Assembly (NCBI RefSeq): GCF_000010525.1 | Contig: NC_009937.1 | Span: 2,361,501 to 2,425,500, forward strand | Direction of reading: 5' to 3' | Source of the DNA: Azorhizobium caulinodans ORS 571 | Lineage (GTDB): Bacteria > Pseudomonadota > Alphaproteobacteria > Rhizobiales > Xanthobacteraceae | DNA length: 64,000 nucleotides | Shown: positions 1-8,700 of the stretch, in pieces | Layout: each line of letters begins with the position of its first letter | Position numbering within the stretch: position 1 is the first letter of the stretch | The notes under the pieces: model-generated | Databases searched by the model: none | Told to the model about the DNA's origin: nothing | The model's input: the letters and a program-made list of their open reading frames with translations, nothing else | Translations under genes and position numbers: made by a program

Positions 1-1
1 G

Positions 2-1285
2 TTCGAGGCCCACGGTCTCTATTCGACGGCGGAGCGGCGGGCGCGGGCGCTCGCGCTGCTCACCGAGGTGGGCATTCCCGAGCCCGAGCGGGCGATCCAC
101 GCCTATCCCTTCCAGCTCTCCGGCGGCCAGCGCCAGCGCGTCATGATCGCCATGGCGCTGGCGCTCGATCCGGTGCTGCTCATCGCCGACGAGCCGACAA
201 CAGCGCTGGACGTGACGACGCAGGCGCAGATCCTGAAGCTGATCCGCGAACTGCAGGAGAAGCATGGGACCGCGGTGATGTTCATCACCCACGACTTCGG
301 CGTGGTGGCGGACATTGCCGACCGTGTGGTGGTGATGCGGCAGGGGCGCGTGGTCGAAACCGGCACGGCAACGGACGTGCTCGGCAACCCTCAGCACGAG
401 TACACGCAGGCGCTCATTGCCGCCATCCCGACCGGGCGCGCGGCCGGTGTGGCGGCAGCAAAGGCGGAGCGTCAGGTAGTGCTGGAGGTGAAGGGCCTCA
501 CCAAGACCTACACGAGCCCCACCGGCTTCCTGAAGCCGCCCCGCGTGGTCCATGCGGTGCGCGATGTGAGCTTCACCCTCGCGCGCGGCGAGACGCTGGG
601 CGTCGTGGGCGAGAGCGGCTCGGGCAAGTCCTCGCTTGGCCGCTGCCTCGTGCGGCTGATCGAGCCGGACGGCGGTTCGATCAGGGTGGATGGGCAGGAG
701 ACCATGGGCCAGTCGGCGGGCCAGATGCGCCTGTGGCGGCGGCGGATGCAGATGGTGTTTCAGGACCCTTACGGTTCGCTCAATCCGCGCACCCGTGTGG
801 GCCGCATCATCGCGGAAGGGCCCATCGCCGCCGGCGTGCCGGTGAAGGAGGCGCTTCAGAAAGCGGGCGATCTCCTGAAGCTGGTGGGCCTCGATCCCTC
901 CGCCCTCGATCGTTTCCCGCATGAGTTTTCCGGCGGGCAGCGCCAGCGCATCGGCATTGCCCGCGCGCTGGCGCTTGATCCCGAGATCATCATTGCCGAC
1001 GAGGCGGTGTCGGCCCTCGACGTTTCCATTCAGGCGCAGGTGCTGCGCCTGCTGGCGGACCTCAAGGTCCGCCTCAATCTGGCGCTCGTCTTCATCACCC
1101 ATGATCTCAGGGTGGCCGCCACCATCTGCGACACGGTGGCGGTGATGCGCAAGGGCGAGGTGGTGGAGATGGGCCCGGCCGCCGACATCTTCGGCGCGCC
1201 GAAGCATGAGTATACCCGCCGCCTCATCGAGGCGATCCCGGGGCGCAGCGAGGGCGATGCCTTCGGCGCCCGGGCGGCGGTCTGA
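2..1285 (+). CDS. Peptide-type ABC transporter fused ATPase (5' partial)
   Basis: The frame is open from the first bases of the window, so the start and the first Walker A motif lie upstream. What remains is most of nucleotide-binding domain 1 (signature LSGGQRQR, Walker [13 protein letters not shown], switch His in ITHDFG) and a complete domain 2 (Walker [10 protein letters not shown], signature FSGGQRQR, Walker [13 protein letters not shown]). Each domain ends in the short oligopeptide/dipeptide-type C-terminal region. Fused DppD-DppF (GsiA-like) ATPases power uptake of peptides, and sometimes of other cationic or acylated compounds, at the inner membrane. The gene lies 89 bases before a putative acetylpolyamine amidohydrolase on the same strand, which hints that the transporter may bring in that enzyme's substrate. 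That link is inference from position only. Confidence 0.93.
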   Translation, partial: FEAHGLYSTAERRARALALLTEVGIPEPERAIHAYPFQLSGGQRQRVMIAMALALDPVLLIADEPTTALDVTTQAQILKLIRELQEKHGTAVMFITHDFGVVADIADRVVVMRQGRVVETGTATDVLGNPQHEYTQALIAAIPTGRAAGVAAAKAERQVVLEVKGLTKTYTSPTGFLKPPRVVHAVRDVSFTLARGETLGVVGESGSGKSSLGRCLVRLIEPDGGSIRVDGQETMGQSAGQMRLWRRRMQMVFQDPYGSLNPRTRVGRIIAEGPIAAGVPVKEALQKAGDLLKLVGLDPSALDRFPHEFSGGQRQRIGIARALALDPEIIIADEAVSALDVSIQAQVLRLLADLKVRLNLALVFITHDLRVAATICDTVAVMRKGEVVEMGPAADIFGAPKHEYTRRLIEAIPGRSEGDAFGARAAV

Positions 1286-1374
1286 CGAGCGCGGGCTGCC
1301 CGCCACGGCGGCGGGCGGACCGCCTTGCGCACGGCAGCAAGTTTCCGCCGTGCGATGAGAGCACGAGGACTGTG

Positions 1375-2406
1375 ATGAAGTTCATTTTCGATCCGCGCCA
1401 GCTGCTGCATGACCCGGAACTCTATTTCCGCCGTGGCGCCTTCATTCCCCATCCCGAACAGCCCCAGCGCGCCATTCTCGTGCGCGATGCGCTGCTTGCG
1501 GCCGCCCATGAGATGGAGGCGCCGCGCGACCACGGCATCGCACCGGTGAAGGCGGTGCATGACGAGGGCTATGTGGACTTCCTGCTCACCGGCTGGCCGG
1601 AATGGGTGAAGGCCACCGGCACCACCGTGCCCGCTGTGCCGAACTATCACACGGACCGGCGCACCTGGCGCGTGCCGAAGGGCGTCATCGGCAAGCTCGG
1701 CTATTATTCCACCGACACGTCCTGTCCGCTCGTGGAAGGCACAGCCACTGCCATCTACTGGTCGGCCCAGACGGCCATCGAGGCGGCCGAGCGGGTGCGC
1801 ACGGGCGAGACGGACCACATCTATGCCCTGTGCCGTCCGCCCGGCCACCATGCGGTGCAGGACGCGAGCTGGGGCTTCTGCTTCTTCAACAATGCGGCGG
1901 TGGCGGCCCAGCATCTGCGCGGGCGCTTCGGCAAGGTGGCGATCCTCGACGTGGATACGCACGCCGGCAACGGCACGCAGGACATCTTCTATGAGCGTGG
2001 CGACGTGCTCTATGTCTCCATTCACACTGATCCCAGCGACTATACCCCCTTCTTCCTCGGCTATGAGGATGAGACCGGGCGAGGGGAGGGCGCGGGCGCG
2101 ACCCGCAATCTCGTGCTCCCGGTTGGCGCGGGCGTGGAGGACATTCTCGCGCGCTATGACGCGGCGGTGGAGATCATCCGCGCGTCCGGCGTCGAGGCGC
2201 TGGTGCTCTCCCTCGGCCTCGACATGTCGAAGGACGATCCGCTCTCCCTCGTGGGCATGACCACGGAGGGCTTCCGCATCGGCGCGGCGAAGCTCGCAGC
2301 GCTCGGCCTGCCGACGGTCATCGTCCAGGAGGGCGGCTATCTCGGGCCGTCCCTGTCGGACAATGCCGTCGCCTTCCTCGGCGCCTTCGAGGCGGCGCGG
2401 ACGTAG
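1375..2406 (+). CDS. Histone deacetylase family / acetylpolyamine amidohydrolase
   Basis: A 343-residue zinc-dependent deacetylase of the HDAC superfamily. Visible active-site elements are the His-His pair in PPGHHAVQ (about residues 158-159), zinc ligands in DVDTHAGNG (Asp194, His196), a further Asp near 283 in LGLDMS, and the catalytic Tyr in QEGGYLG (about 322). Bacterial members of this length usually deacetylate acetylpolyamines or other small acetylamides rather than histones. An in-frame GTG lies one codon upstream, but the GAGG ribosome site at 1365-1368 is better spaced for ATG 1375. It follows the peptide-type ABC ATPase on the same strand, consistent with catabolism of an imported acetylated amine. 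The substrate is inferred, not shown. Confidence 0.87.
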   Translation: MKFIFDPRQLLHDPELYFRRGAFIPHPEQPQRAILVRDALLAAAHEMEAPRDHGIAPVKAVHDEGYVDFLLTGWPEWVKATGTTVPAVPNYHTDRRTWRVPKGVIGKLGYYSTDTSCPLVEGTATAIYWSAQTAIEAAERVRTGETDHIYALCRPPGHHAVQDASWGFCFFNNAAVAAQHLRGRFGKVAILDVDTHAGNGTQDIFYERGDVLYVSIHTDPSDYTPFFLGYEDETGRGEGAGATRNLVLPVGAGVEDILARYDAAVEIIRASGVEALVLSLGLDMSKDDPLSLVGMTTEGFRIGAAKLAALGLPTVIVQEGGYLGPSLSDNAVAFLGAFEAART

Positions 2407-2423
2407 CATCCGGATGGACGAAA

Positions 2424-2458
2424 GGCTCCCCGGCGGGCATCCGCGACGCCGGGGAGCC
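2424..2458 (-). terminator. Hairpin terminator between convergent genes
   Basis: Two 12-base arms (2424-2435 and 2447-2458) are exact reverse complements around an 11-base loop. Read on the minus strand, the stem is followed by TTTCG, so it probably ends the SDR transcript. On the plus strand there is no T tract, although it may still slow transcription from the deacetylase gene. Confidence 0.6.
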
Positions 2459-2463
2459 GAACG

Positions 2464-3249
2464 TCAGCCGCGTGCGGCACCGCGCAGGGTGGGCAGGCCG
2501 ATGCCGGCCGCCTCGAAGCCGCCATCCACCGCCAGCACCTGCCCGGTGATGTAGCTCGACTTGTCCGAGCAAAGGAAATAGATGGCTTCCGCCAGCTCTT
2601 CCTCGCGGCCGTAGCGGTTGAGCGGGATGGCGTCGTGATAATCGGCGCGGATGGCTGGTGAATGCACCGCCTTCGCCATGGCCGTGTCCACGGGGCCGGG
2701 CGCCACCGCATTGACGCGGATCCCCATTTCACCCAGCTCCACCGCCAGTTGCTTCGTCAGGTGCGCGAGGCCGGCCTTGCTGGTGCCGTAGGCACTGCGC
2801 AGGGTGGACGCCCGAAGGCCCGAGATGGAGGTGATGTTCACGATCGCCCCGCCGCCCTCGCGGGCCATGATGGGCGCGGCCGCCGTCGTGCACAGGAAGG
2901 GGCCGGTGAGGTTCACGGCCAGCACCCGCTCCCATTCGTCGTCCGCCGTTTCCAGGAGCGGCTTGAAGACCGCAACGCCGGCATTGTTCACCAGCGCGTC
3001 GATGCGACCGAACTTGGCGACCAGTTCCTCCATGGCCGCGGCCACACCGGCGCGGCCGGAGACGTCGCATTCGATGGCGAGCGTGCGGTGATCCTCTCCC
3101 AGTTCGGCCACCACGGCGCGGAGCGCGGGACCATCGATATCCAGGAGGCCGACGCGCCAGCCTTCGTCGAGGAATCGGCGGGCGGCGGCAAGGCCGATGC
3201 CACGCGCGGCGCCCGTCACGAGGGCGACTTTATCGATGGAAGCGTTCAT
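2464..3249 (-). CDS. SDR family oxidoreductase
   Basis: A 261-residue classical short-chain dehydrogenase/reductase. It has the nucleotide-binding motif TGAARGIG near the N-terminus, NNAG at about residue 87, the catalytic Ser and Tyr-x-x-x-Lys (YGTSK) near 155, and a C-terminal DGGF typical of FabG-like enzymes. It should use NAD(P)H on a carbonyl or alcohol substrate that cannot be named from sequence. The ATG at 3249 fits the family N-terminus (MNASIDKVALVTG); a second in-frame ATG lies at 3261. It is transcribed away from the LysR gene at 3415, so the shared 165-base region probably carries the promoters for both, and the LysR protein is a likely regulator. Confidence 0.88.
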   Translation of the reverse strand: MNASIDKVALVTGAARGIGLAAARRFLDEGWRVGLLDIDGPALRAVVAELGEDHRTLAIECDVSGRAGVAAAMEELVAKFGRIDALVNNAGVAVFKPLLETADDEWERVLAVNLTGPFLCTTAAAPIMAREGGGAIVNITSISGLRASTLRSAYGTSKAGLAHLTKQLAVELGEMGIRVNAVAPGPVDTAMAKAVHSPAIRADYHDAIPLNRYGREEELAEAIYFLCSDKSSYITGQVLAVDGGFEAAGIGLPTLRGAARG

Positions 3250-3269
3250 GTTCTTATCCATTGTTGGCG

Positions 3270-3310
3270 TTGCATATTTCCTAGTCCGCGCGCGAGGGCG
3301 AGGAAAGCAA
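3270..3310. promoter_or_regulatory. Imperfect dyad in SDR/lysR divergent region
   Basis: TTTCCT at 3277-3282 and AGGAAA at 3301-3306 are inverted around 18 bases. Flanking TTGC (3270) and GCAA (3307) extend the symmetry with a 3-base offset. Its position between divergent genes, one encoding a LysR regulator, makes it a candidate binding site. The spacing is not a standard LysR T-N11-A box, so confidence is low. Confidence 0.3.
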
Positions 3311-3414
3311 TAAAGCTTCCATCCGCACCGGGAATTTCTTCGGTTCCATGATGCGGACCTGGATGCGATCTCTGGTGGTTGCCCGTGTCTCACGGGGTGA
3401 TCTGTGGTGGTGTG

Positions 3415-4326
3415 ATGGAGCGTCTGACCTGTGACCGCATGTTCGTGGCCGTGCTGGACACCGGCAGCTTCTCCGCGGCTGCCGAAAGGCTGGGAACCAG
3501 CAGCGGGCAGGCCTCCAAGCTTGTCTCGCGTCTGGAGACGGAGCTTGGCGTGCAACTGCTCAAGCGCACCACGCGGGCGCTCTCGCCCACGGAAGTGGGG
3601 CAGGCATATTATGAGCGCATCAAGCCGCTGCTCGATGAATTCGAGGCCCTCGATGCCTCGGTACGCAATGCCTCCGGCGCGCCGGCGGGGCGGCTGCGGC
3701 TCAGCGCGCCCATGTCGTTCGGGCACATCCAGCTCATGCCGCTGCTGCTCGATTTTGCCCGCGCCTTTCCGCAGATCCAGCTCAACGTGAGCTTCTCTGA
3801 TCGGCTGGTGAACGTGGTGGATGAAGGCTTTGACGCCGCCATCCGTATCGGATCCCCGAGGGATTCGAGCCTGATCGCGCGCAAGCTGTGCGACTCGCAG
3901 ATCATGTGGCTGGCCTCGCCCGCGTATCTCGCCTCCCATGGAACACCGCAGACACCGCAGGACCTTGTCCGGCATGCCTGCATCATCGACGACAATTTCC
4001 CCGAGCCGCTGGTCTGGCGGTTCCAGACACCCGATGGCGTCGGCGATGCGGTCACGGTCTCCGGCCGCATGCGCTTTTCCAGCGGCGAAGCGTGCCTCGC
4101 CGCAGCCGAGGCCGGGCTCGGCATCGCCCGCATGCCCACCTTCATCGCCGGGCCCAAGCTCAAGGCCGGGACGGTGGTGCCGCTCTTTCGCGATTTGATG
4201 CCACCGGCGCGGGGCGTCTATGCGCTCTATCCGCCGGGGCGCCATCTCGCCGTGAAAGTGCGCGCGCTCGTCGATTTCCTCGCCAATTGCTATCGGGGCC
4301 AGCCCGAGTGGGACCGTGGCTGGTAG
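3415..4326 (+). CDS. LysR family transcriptional regulator
   Basis: A 303-residue LysR-type protein. The N-terminal winged helix-turn-helix is clear (FVAVLDTGSFSAAAERLG, then QASKLVSRLETELGVQLL and RTTRALSPTEVG). It is followed by a periplasmic-binding-protein-like effector domain (residues about 90-295), with the usual RLRLSAPMSFG and DAAIRIG segments. ATG 3415 is chosen because the protein then begins MERLTCDRMF, as in relatives; an upstream TTG at 3379 would add 12 unlikely residues. It is divergent from the SDR gene and lies just upstream of the DoxX-VOC-hydroquinone reductase genes, so it probably controls one or both in response to an aromatic or quinone-type signal. The effector is unknown. 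Confidence 0.92.
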   Translation: MERLTCDRMFVAVLDTGSFSAAAERLGTSSGQASKLVSRLETELGVQLLKRTTRALSPTEVGQAYYERIKPLLDEFEALDASVRNASGAPAGRLRLSAPMSFGHIQLMPLLLDFARAFPQIQLNVSFSDRLVNVVDEGFDAAIRIGSPRDSSLIARKLCDSQIMWLASPAYLASHGTPQTPQDLVRHACIIDDNFPEPLVWRFQTPDGVGDAVTVSGRMRFSSGEACLAAAEAGLGIARMPTFIAGPKLKAGTVVPLFRDLMPPARGVYALYPPGRHLAVKVRALVDFLANCYRGQPEWDRGW

Positions 4327-4432
4327 GTCGATCTCTTCCATTCTGGAAGGAAACTGTCCCGTCTCGCCCGCTTAATCGCTCCGCTTCGGAAGAGGATAGT
4401 CCGCTCATCTTCACTTCCAGCGGATTTCATCC

Positions 4433-4846
4433 ATGTCCGACAGCCGTACCGCCCCTTACGCCGCCTTGCTTCTGCGCCTCGCGCTCGGCATCCTGTTTCT
4501 CGCCCATGCGGGCCTGAAGATCTTCGTCTTCACCCCCGCGGGCACCGCCGCCTTCTTCGGCTCCCTGGGCCTGCCCGGCTGGTTTGCCTATGTGACCATC
4601 TGCTGGGAAGTCCTGGGTGCCGCCGCGCTCATCCTCGGCATCTTCCCCCGGCTCGTCGCCGTTCTCATGATCCCGGTGCTGGCTGGCGCCATTGCGACCG
4701 TGCACGGTCCGGCCGGCTTCTTCTTCACGAACCCCAAGGGCGGCTGGGAATTTCTGGCGCTGTGGATCGCGGGCCTCCTGGCTCTGGCGCTCATCGGTGA
4801 CGGCGCCTTTGCCCTGAAGTCCACGCCGGTCGGCGCGCGCCGCTGA
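4433..4846 (+). CDS. DoxX family membrane protein
   Basis: A 137-residue integral membrane protein with four predicted hydrophobic segments (about residues 9-30, 48-70, 74-92, 105-123) and the DoxX-family pattern RLALGILFLAHAGLKI near the N-terminus. DoxX proteins are small four-helix membrane proteins often found with quinone- or aromatic-related oxidoreductases, and most have no proven function. It lies 106 bases after lysR and 21 bases before the VOC gene, so it is probably the first gene of a DoxX-VOC-glutathionyl-hydroquinone reductase operon. A role in redox homeostasis or quinone detoxification is an inference from these neighbours. Confidence 0.88.
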   Translation: MSDSRTAPYAALLLRLALGILFLAHAGLKIFVFTPAGTAAFFGSLGLPGWFAYVTICWEVLGAAALILGIFPRLVAVLMIPVLAGAIATVHGPAGFFFTNPKGGWEFLALWIAGLLALALIGDGAFALKSTPVGARR

Positions 4847-4867
4847 GGCGCAACAGGAGGACGGACC

Positions 4868-5734
4868 ATGACCGCAACCCTCGCCCCCTCTGCTCACGCG
4901 CCTGCAAGCGGCTTGTCGCTCGCCATGGGCCGGGTGGTGCTGACCGTGCACGACCTCGCCGGCGTCGCCGCCTTCTATGAGCGTGCGGTCGGCCTTCACC
5001 GGCTGCGGGGGGATGGGGAACATGTCGAACTCGGCGTGGGCGGTACCGTCCTCCTGGAACTGCGGCGGGACGCGGCTGCGCGCCGCTCCACCGCCCGCGA
5101 GGCGGGCCTGTTCCATACGGCCTTCCTGCTGCCCAGCCGGGTGGATCTTGCCCGCTGGACGCATCACGCCATGGCCGACCGGGTGCCGGTGGTCGGCGCC
5201 TCCGATCATGCGGTGAGCGAAGCCATCTATCTCACCGACCCGGAAGGCAACGGCGTGGAGATCTATGCCGACCGCCCCGCCAGCGCGTGGCGCTGGGACA
5301 ATGGCTCGATCCATATGGTCACAGAGGCCCTGCGGTTCGACACGCTCATGGCCGAGCCCGGCGCCGACACGCCCTGGCAGGGTTTTCCGGACGGCGCGGT
5401 GGTCGGTCACGTGCATCTGCAGGTGGGCGCGGTGCCCACCGCCGAGGCCTTCTATGCCGGCGTGCTGGGCTTCGACATCACGACCCATTATCCCGGCGCG
5501 GCCTTCTATGCCGCCAATGGCTATCACCACCATCTGGCGACAAACATCTGGAACAGCCGGGGCGCGGCGGTCCGCACCTATCCGTCCACGGGCCTTGCGG
5601 AATTCACGCTGGTGGCGGGGCCGGACCGGATGGAGGGCATCCGGGCCCGTACGGGGGAAACGGGGCCGGCCTTCAAGGTGACCGATCCCTGGGGGACAGT
5701 CGTGCGGATGATCGAGGACGGCGGCGCGCACTGA
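4868..5734 (+). CDS. VOC family protein, CatE-like two-domain dioxygenase
   Basis: A 288-residue protein with two vicinal-oxygen-chelate modules (about residues 15-130 and 155-285). The first begins MGRVVLTVHDLAGVAAFYE, and the second carries GHVHLQVGAVPTAEAFYAGVLGFD. Such two-module proteins resemble catechol 2,3-dioxygenase CatE of Bacillus, which opens aromatic rings using a metal bound by two His and one Glu. His and Glu residues are present at plausible positions (for example VGHVHLQV and NGVEIYADRP), but metal binding cannot be confirmed by eye. AGGAGG at 4856-4861 is a strong ribosome site for this start. It lies between doxX and a hydroquinone reductase, supporting a role with aromatic or quinone compounds. 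Confidence 0.85.
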   Translation: MTATLAPSAHAPASGLSLAMGRVVLTVHDLAGVAAFYERAVGLHRLRGDGEHVELGVGGTVLLELRRDAAARRSTAREAGLFHTAFLLPSRVDLARWTHHAMADRVPVVGASDHAVSEAIYLTDPEGNGVEIYADRPASAWRWDNGSIHMVTEALRFDTLMAEPGADTPWQGFPDGAVVGHVHLQVGAVPTAEAFYAGVLGFDITTHYPGAAFYAANGYHHHLATNIWNSRGAAVRTYPSTGLAEFTLVAGPDRMEGIRARTGETGPAFKVTDPWGTVVRMIEDGGAH

Positions 5735-5768
5735 CCGCGCAGCGGCACGAAAGGGCGAGAGACCGAAC

Positions 5769-6728
5769 ATGCTCGTGGATGGAAAATGGACCGCCGATTG
5801 GCAGCCGGTTCAAGCGACCGACGCCAAGGGCGGTTTTGTCCGGCAGGTTTCCGGCTTCCGCAGCTTCGTCACGCCGGACGGCGCGCCCGGACCGACGGGC
5901 GAGGGCGGCTTTCCCGCCGAGGCGGGCCGCTACCACCTCTATGTGGCCCTCATCTGCCCCTGGGCCTCGCGCACCCTCATCGCTCGCAAGCTCAAGGGGC
6001 TGGAGGATGCGATCTCGGTCAGCGTGGTGGAGCCGGCGCTGACGGAGGAAGGGTGGCGCTTCGGCGATTATCCGGGTGCCGATCGCGACACGCTGAACGG
6101 AGCCACCTTCCTGCACGAACTCTATTCCCGCGCCGATGCCCATTATACGGGGCGGGCGACCGTGCCGGTGCTGTGGGACAAGGTGCGCGGCACCATCGTC
6201 AACAATGAGTCCGCCGACATCCTGCGGATGCTCAATTCCGGCTTCGGTGCGCTCGCCCGGCCCGACCTCGACCTTTATCCCGCCGACTTGAGGGAGAGGA
6301 TCGACGAACTGAACGCGCGCATCTATCCGCGCCTCAACAACGGCGTCTATCGCGCGGGTTTTGCGACCACGCAGGGCGCCTATGAGGAGGCGTTCGCGGA
6401 CGTCTTCGGAATGCTCGACGAGCTGGAGGTGCGCCTTGCCGCTGGCGGCCCCTATCTATTCGCGGATCGCTTCACCGAGGCGGACATCCGTCTCTTCGTG
6501 ACGCTGGTGCGTTTCGACGCCGCCTATCACGGCCTCTTCAAGTGCAACCTGCGCATGCTGAAGGACTATCCCGCGCTCTCGGACTATCTGCGTCGGGTGC
6601 TCGACCTGCCCGGGGTACGGGAGACGGTGAACATCGACCATATCAAGCGCGGCTATTATTCGATCCGCGCGCTCAATCCGACCGGCATCGTACCCGTCGG
6701 GCCGGACGTCTCGGCGCTGGGGCTGTGA
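5769..6728 (+). CDS. Glutathionyl-hydroquinone reductase (xi-class GST, YqjG/PcpF-like)
   Basis: A 319-residue protein of the xi-class glutathione transferases. The catalytic cysteine sits in LICPWASRT at residue 63, the same place as in E. coli YqjG. The family-typical segments TVPVLWDKVRGTIVNNESADILRML and YPRLNNGVYRAGFATTQ are visible as two blocks, and a C-terminal helical domain contains EADIRLFVTLVRFD. These enzymes reduce glutathionyl-hydroquinones back to hydroquinones in the cytoplasm, recycling adducts formed during aromatic degradation or quinone stress. It is the last gene of the doxX-VOC cluster and is convergent, with a 12-base gap, to the FUSC exporter gene. Function is well supported by the active-site motif. 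Confidence 0.92.
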   Translation: MLVDGKWTADWQPVQATDAKGGFVRQVSGFRSFVTPDGAPGPTGEGGFPAEAGRYHLYVALICPWASRTLIARKLKGLEDAISVSVVEPALTEEGWRFGDYPGADRDTLNGATFLHELYSRADAHYTGRATVPVLWDKVRGTIVNNESADILRMLNSGFGALARPDLDLYPADLRERIDELNARIYPRLNNGVYRAGFATTQGAYEEAFADVFGMLDELEVRLAAGGPYLFADRFTEADIRLFVTLVRFDAAYHGLFKCNLRMLKDYPALSDYLRRVLDLPGVRETVNIDHIKRGYYSIRALNPTGIVPVGPDVSALGL

Positions 6729-6740
6729 GAGGCTGAGCGA

Positions 6741-8615
6741 TCAGGCGCTGCGCCCGATACGCAGCACTGGAAGCAGCGCCGTGAGGGCTGCCTGAGCCAC
6801 CCGCAGGTCCCCATCTGCATGTGCGGCGGTGATGGTGCCAAGTCTGGCCGCTGCACCATCGGGGTCACGCCGCAGGTCCGCCAGTGCTTCGAGGGCGTCC
6901 GTCAGCGCTGCCTGTTCCGGGGCGGCGGCCGACGCGAGTCTCAGACGCAGCCGGGCGATGGTCTCGCCGAGCGCGAGGGCCGAGAGCAAGCTCCAGCGCC
7001 GTTCCGCGCCCCGGCGCGAGCCGCGTTCCAGATGAATACTGAGCCGCATCATGCCCCGCCGCACCTGTTCCGCATCGCTGGTGCCCCGTGTATCCGGGCG
7101 GGCAAGGCGCGCGAGATCATCGGCGAGCGCCTGCGCCAGCCGCCGCGCCGTTCCGATCCGATTGCGCGGCAACAGGCGTACGACGGTTGTCGCCAGCCCT
7201 GCGGCCAGGATGAGGGCAAGGCCGCCGCTGAGGATGTCGCGCGCATCCGTCACCGCAGGCAGCACGGCCTGGCTCGCCAGCAGGAAGCACATGTTGGCAT
7301 CGATGGCGGGAATCGCGGTGCGGCGGCTCAGGCGGGCGAAGGCGCCGAGCATCAGGAACGGGGAGAGTGACATTACAAGTTCCAACGGCGTTGCGATGTG
7401 CGGCTGGATGCCGAAACGGTAGAGCGTGGCAATCGCCACGCCTGCGAGCACGCCGCAGAACATCAGCGGCGCCATGCGGCGCGGCGCCGGCAGCACGCCC
7501 ATCACCATGCCGAAGATGCAGACGCCGAGTGCCAGAAGCTCGCCCGCATTCGACGCCAACAGGAAGGCGATGGTGGCCGCAAGGGTCGTAGAAATGCCGG
7601 TGAAGATCCCGAGCAACAGCGCTTTGCGCCGGTCGGCCAGCGGAGAGAACAGGACCGTGCGCAACGTCCTTTGGCCTCCCCCCGCCGCCTCGGCTTCGGC
7701 GCCGAGCGCCGCATAGCTTTCCATCATCCGCCGGAGCGCGGCGCGCACATCGGCGTCCTGCACCCGGTCGGTCGCGGGTGCGAGGGCGTCGAGACGGCCA
7801 TCTTGCAACACCCGCTGGGCCACGGCGCGGGCGCTCGCTTCCTCAAGGGCGGGATGCCCGCTCGGCGCGGCGAAGGCGTGCCGCTGCAACTGGGCGAGAA
7901 GGCCGAGGGTCGCGACGATGAAGGCATCGATCCGGCGCAGCCGGCGGTAGCCGCTCATGGAGCCGGCAGTGACCTGCGCGGCGGCGGCCTGGAGATCGGC
8001 GATTTCCTTCAGCAGCCGCCGTTCGTCGGAGCCGCGCAGCGGGGCCTGCATCGTCAGGGCTGTCACCAGCACCTCCTCGGCCAGGGCGGCGAGCCGGGCC
8101 CGGAACTCCTCGACGGACGAGCGTGGCGTCCACAAGGCCGTGACGAGCGTGACTACCAGCACGCCGATCAGCGTGCATTCCACGCGCGCCATGGCGAGGG
8201 CCGGGCCGTGAGCGGGATGGAGGAGCGATGGCAGGAGCACCACGGCGGCCGTCATGCCGGCGAGCATGGCGCCATAGCTGTGAACGCCACGCATGAGGTG
8301 CAGGACGGCGGTCCAGACGGCGATCCAGAGGCCGAGGCAGGCGAGGACGACGGCGGGACCGGGATCGAGCCACATGAGCGCGAAGCCGAAGGCGGCCCCC
8401 ACCAGCGTGCCCACCACGCGGAAGACGGCACGTCCGATCAGCAGGCCCCGCGCCGGCTGCGACACCACCCAGACGGGCATCACCGCCCAATAGGCGTTCT
8501 CGATATGCAGGAAGGTCGCGATGGCGAAGGCGAGCCAGGCGGCGCAACCGAGTCGCACCGCCTCCCAGAAGGTCCGCCGGTCCAGCCCCAGCGTCCGGCC
8601 GAGCGTTTGAAACAT
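6741..8615 (-). CDS. FUSC family (fusaric acid resistance-like) membrane transporter
   Basis: A 624-residue membrane protein with two blocks of transmembrane helices (about residues 20-150 and 340-480), each followed by a soluble helical region. This is the FUSC/YccS/AaeB-like architecture of putative aromatic-acid exporters. The motif IENAYWAVMPVWVVSQPARG in the first block is typical of the family. ATG 8615 is preferred because a GGGGGA ribosome site lies six bases upstream; ATG 8621 would sit directly on it. It follows thiY on the same strand with an 85-base gap containing a strong hairpin, so it may be a separate unit. Its convergent partner is the hydroquinone reductase, and a shared role in handling aromatic compounds is possible but unproven. 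Confidence 0.87.
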   Translation of the reverse strand: MFQTLGRTLGLDRRTFWEAVRLGCAAWLAFAIATFLHIENAYWAVMPVWVVSQPARGLLIGRAVFRVVGTLVGAAFGFALMWLDPGPAVVLACLGLWIAVWTAVLHLMRGVHSYGAMLAGMTAAVVLLPSLLHPAHGPALAMARVECTLIGVLVVTLVTALWTPRSSVEEFRARLAALAEEVLVTALTMQAPLRGSDERRLLKEIADLQAAAAQVTAGSMSGYRRLRRIDAFIVATLGLLAQLQRHAFAAPSGHPALEEASARAVAQRVLQDGRLDALAPATDRVQDADVRAALRRMMESYAALGAEAEAAGGGQRTLRTVLFSPLADRRKALLLGIFTGISTTLAATIAFLLASNAGELLALGVCIFGMVMGVLPAPRRMAPLMFCGVLAGVAIATLYRFGIQPHIATPLELVMSLSPFLMLGAFARLSRRTAIPAIDANMCFLLASQAVLPAVTDARDILSGGLALILAAGLATTVVRLLPRNRIGTARRLAQALADDLARLARPDTRGTSDAEQVRRGMMRLSIHLERGSRRGAERRWSLLSALALGETIARLRLRLASAAAPEQAALTDALEALADLRRDPDGAAARLGTITAAHADGDLRVAQAALTALLPVLRIGRSA

Positions 8616-8665
8616 CCCCATTCCCCCGTGCCGGCCGGAGACCTGAGGTCCGGCGGCGGTTCCAT

Positions 8666-8694
8666 CCGGCGCGGCGGTGGTGCCGCCGCGCCGG
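8666..8694 (-). terminator. GC-rich hairpin between thiY-like gene and FUSC gene
   Basis: Perfect 12-base arms (8666-8677 and 8683-8694) around a 5-base loop lie just after the stop codon of the binding-protein gene. There is no T run on either strand, so it may act as an RNA-stabilising or partial termination structure rather than a classical terminator. Confidence 0.45.
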
Positions 8695-8700
8695 GCCGGC

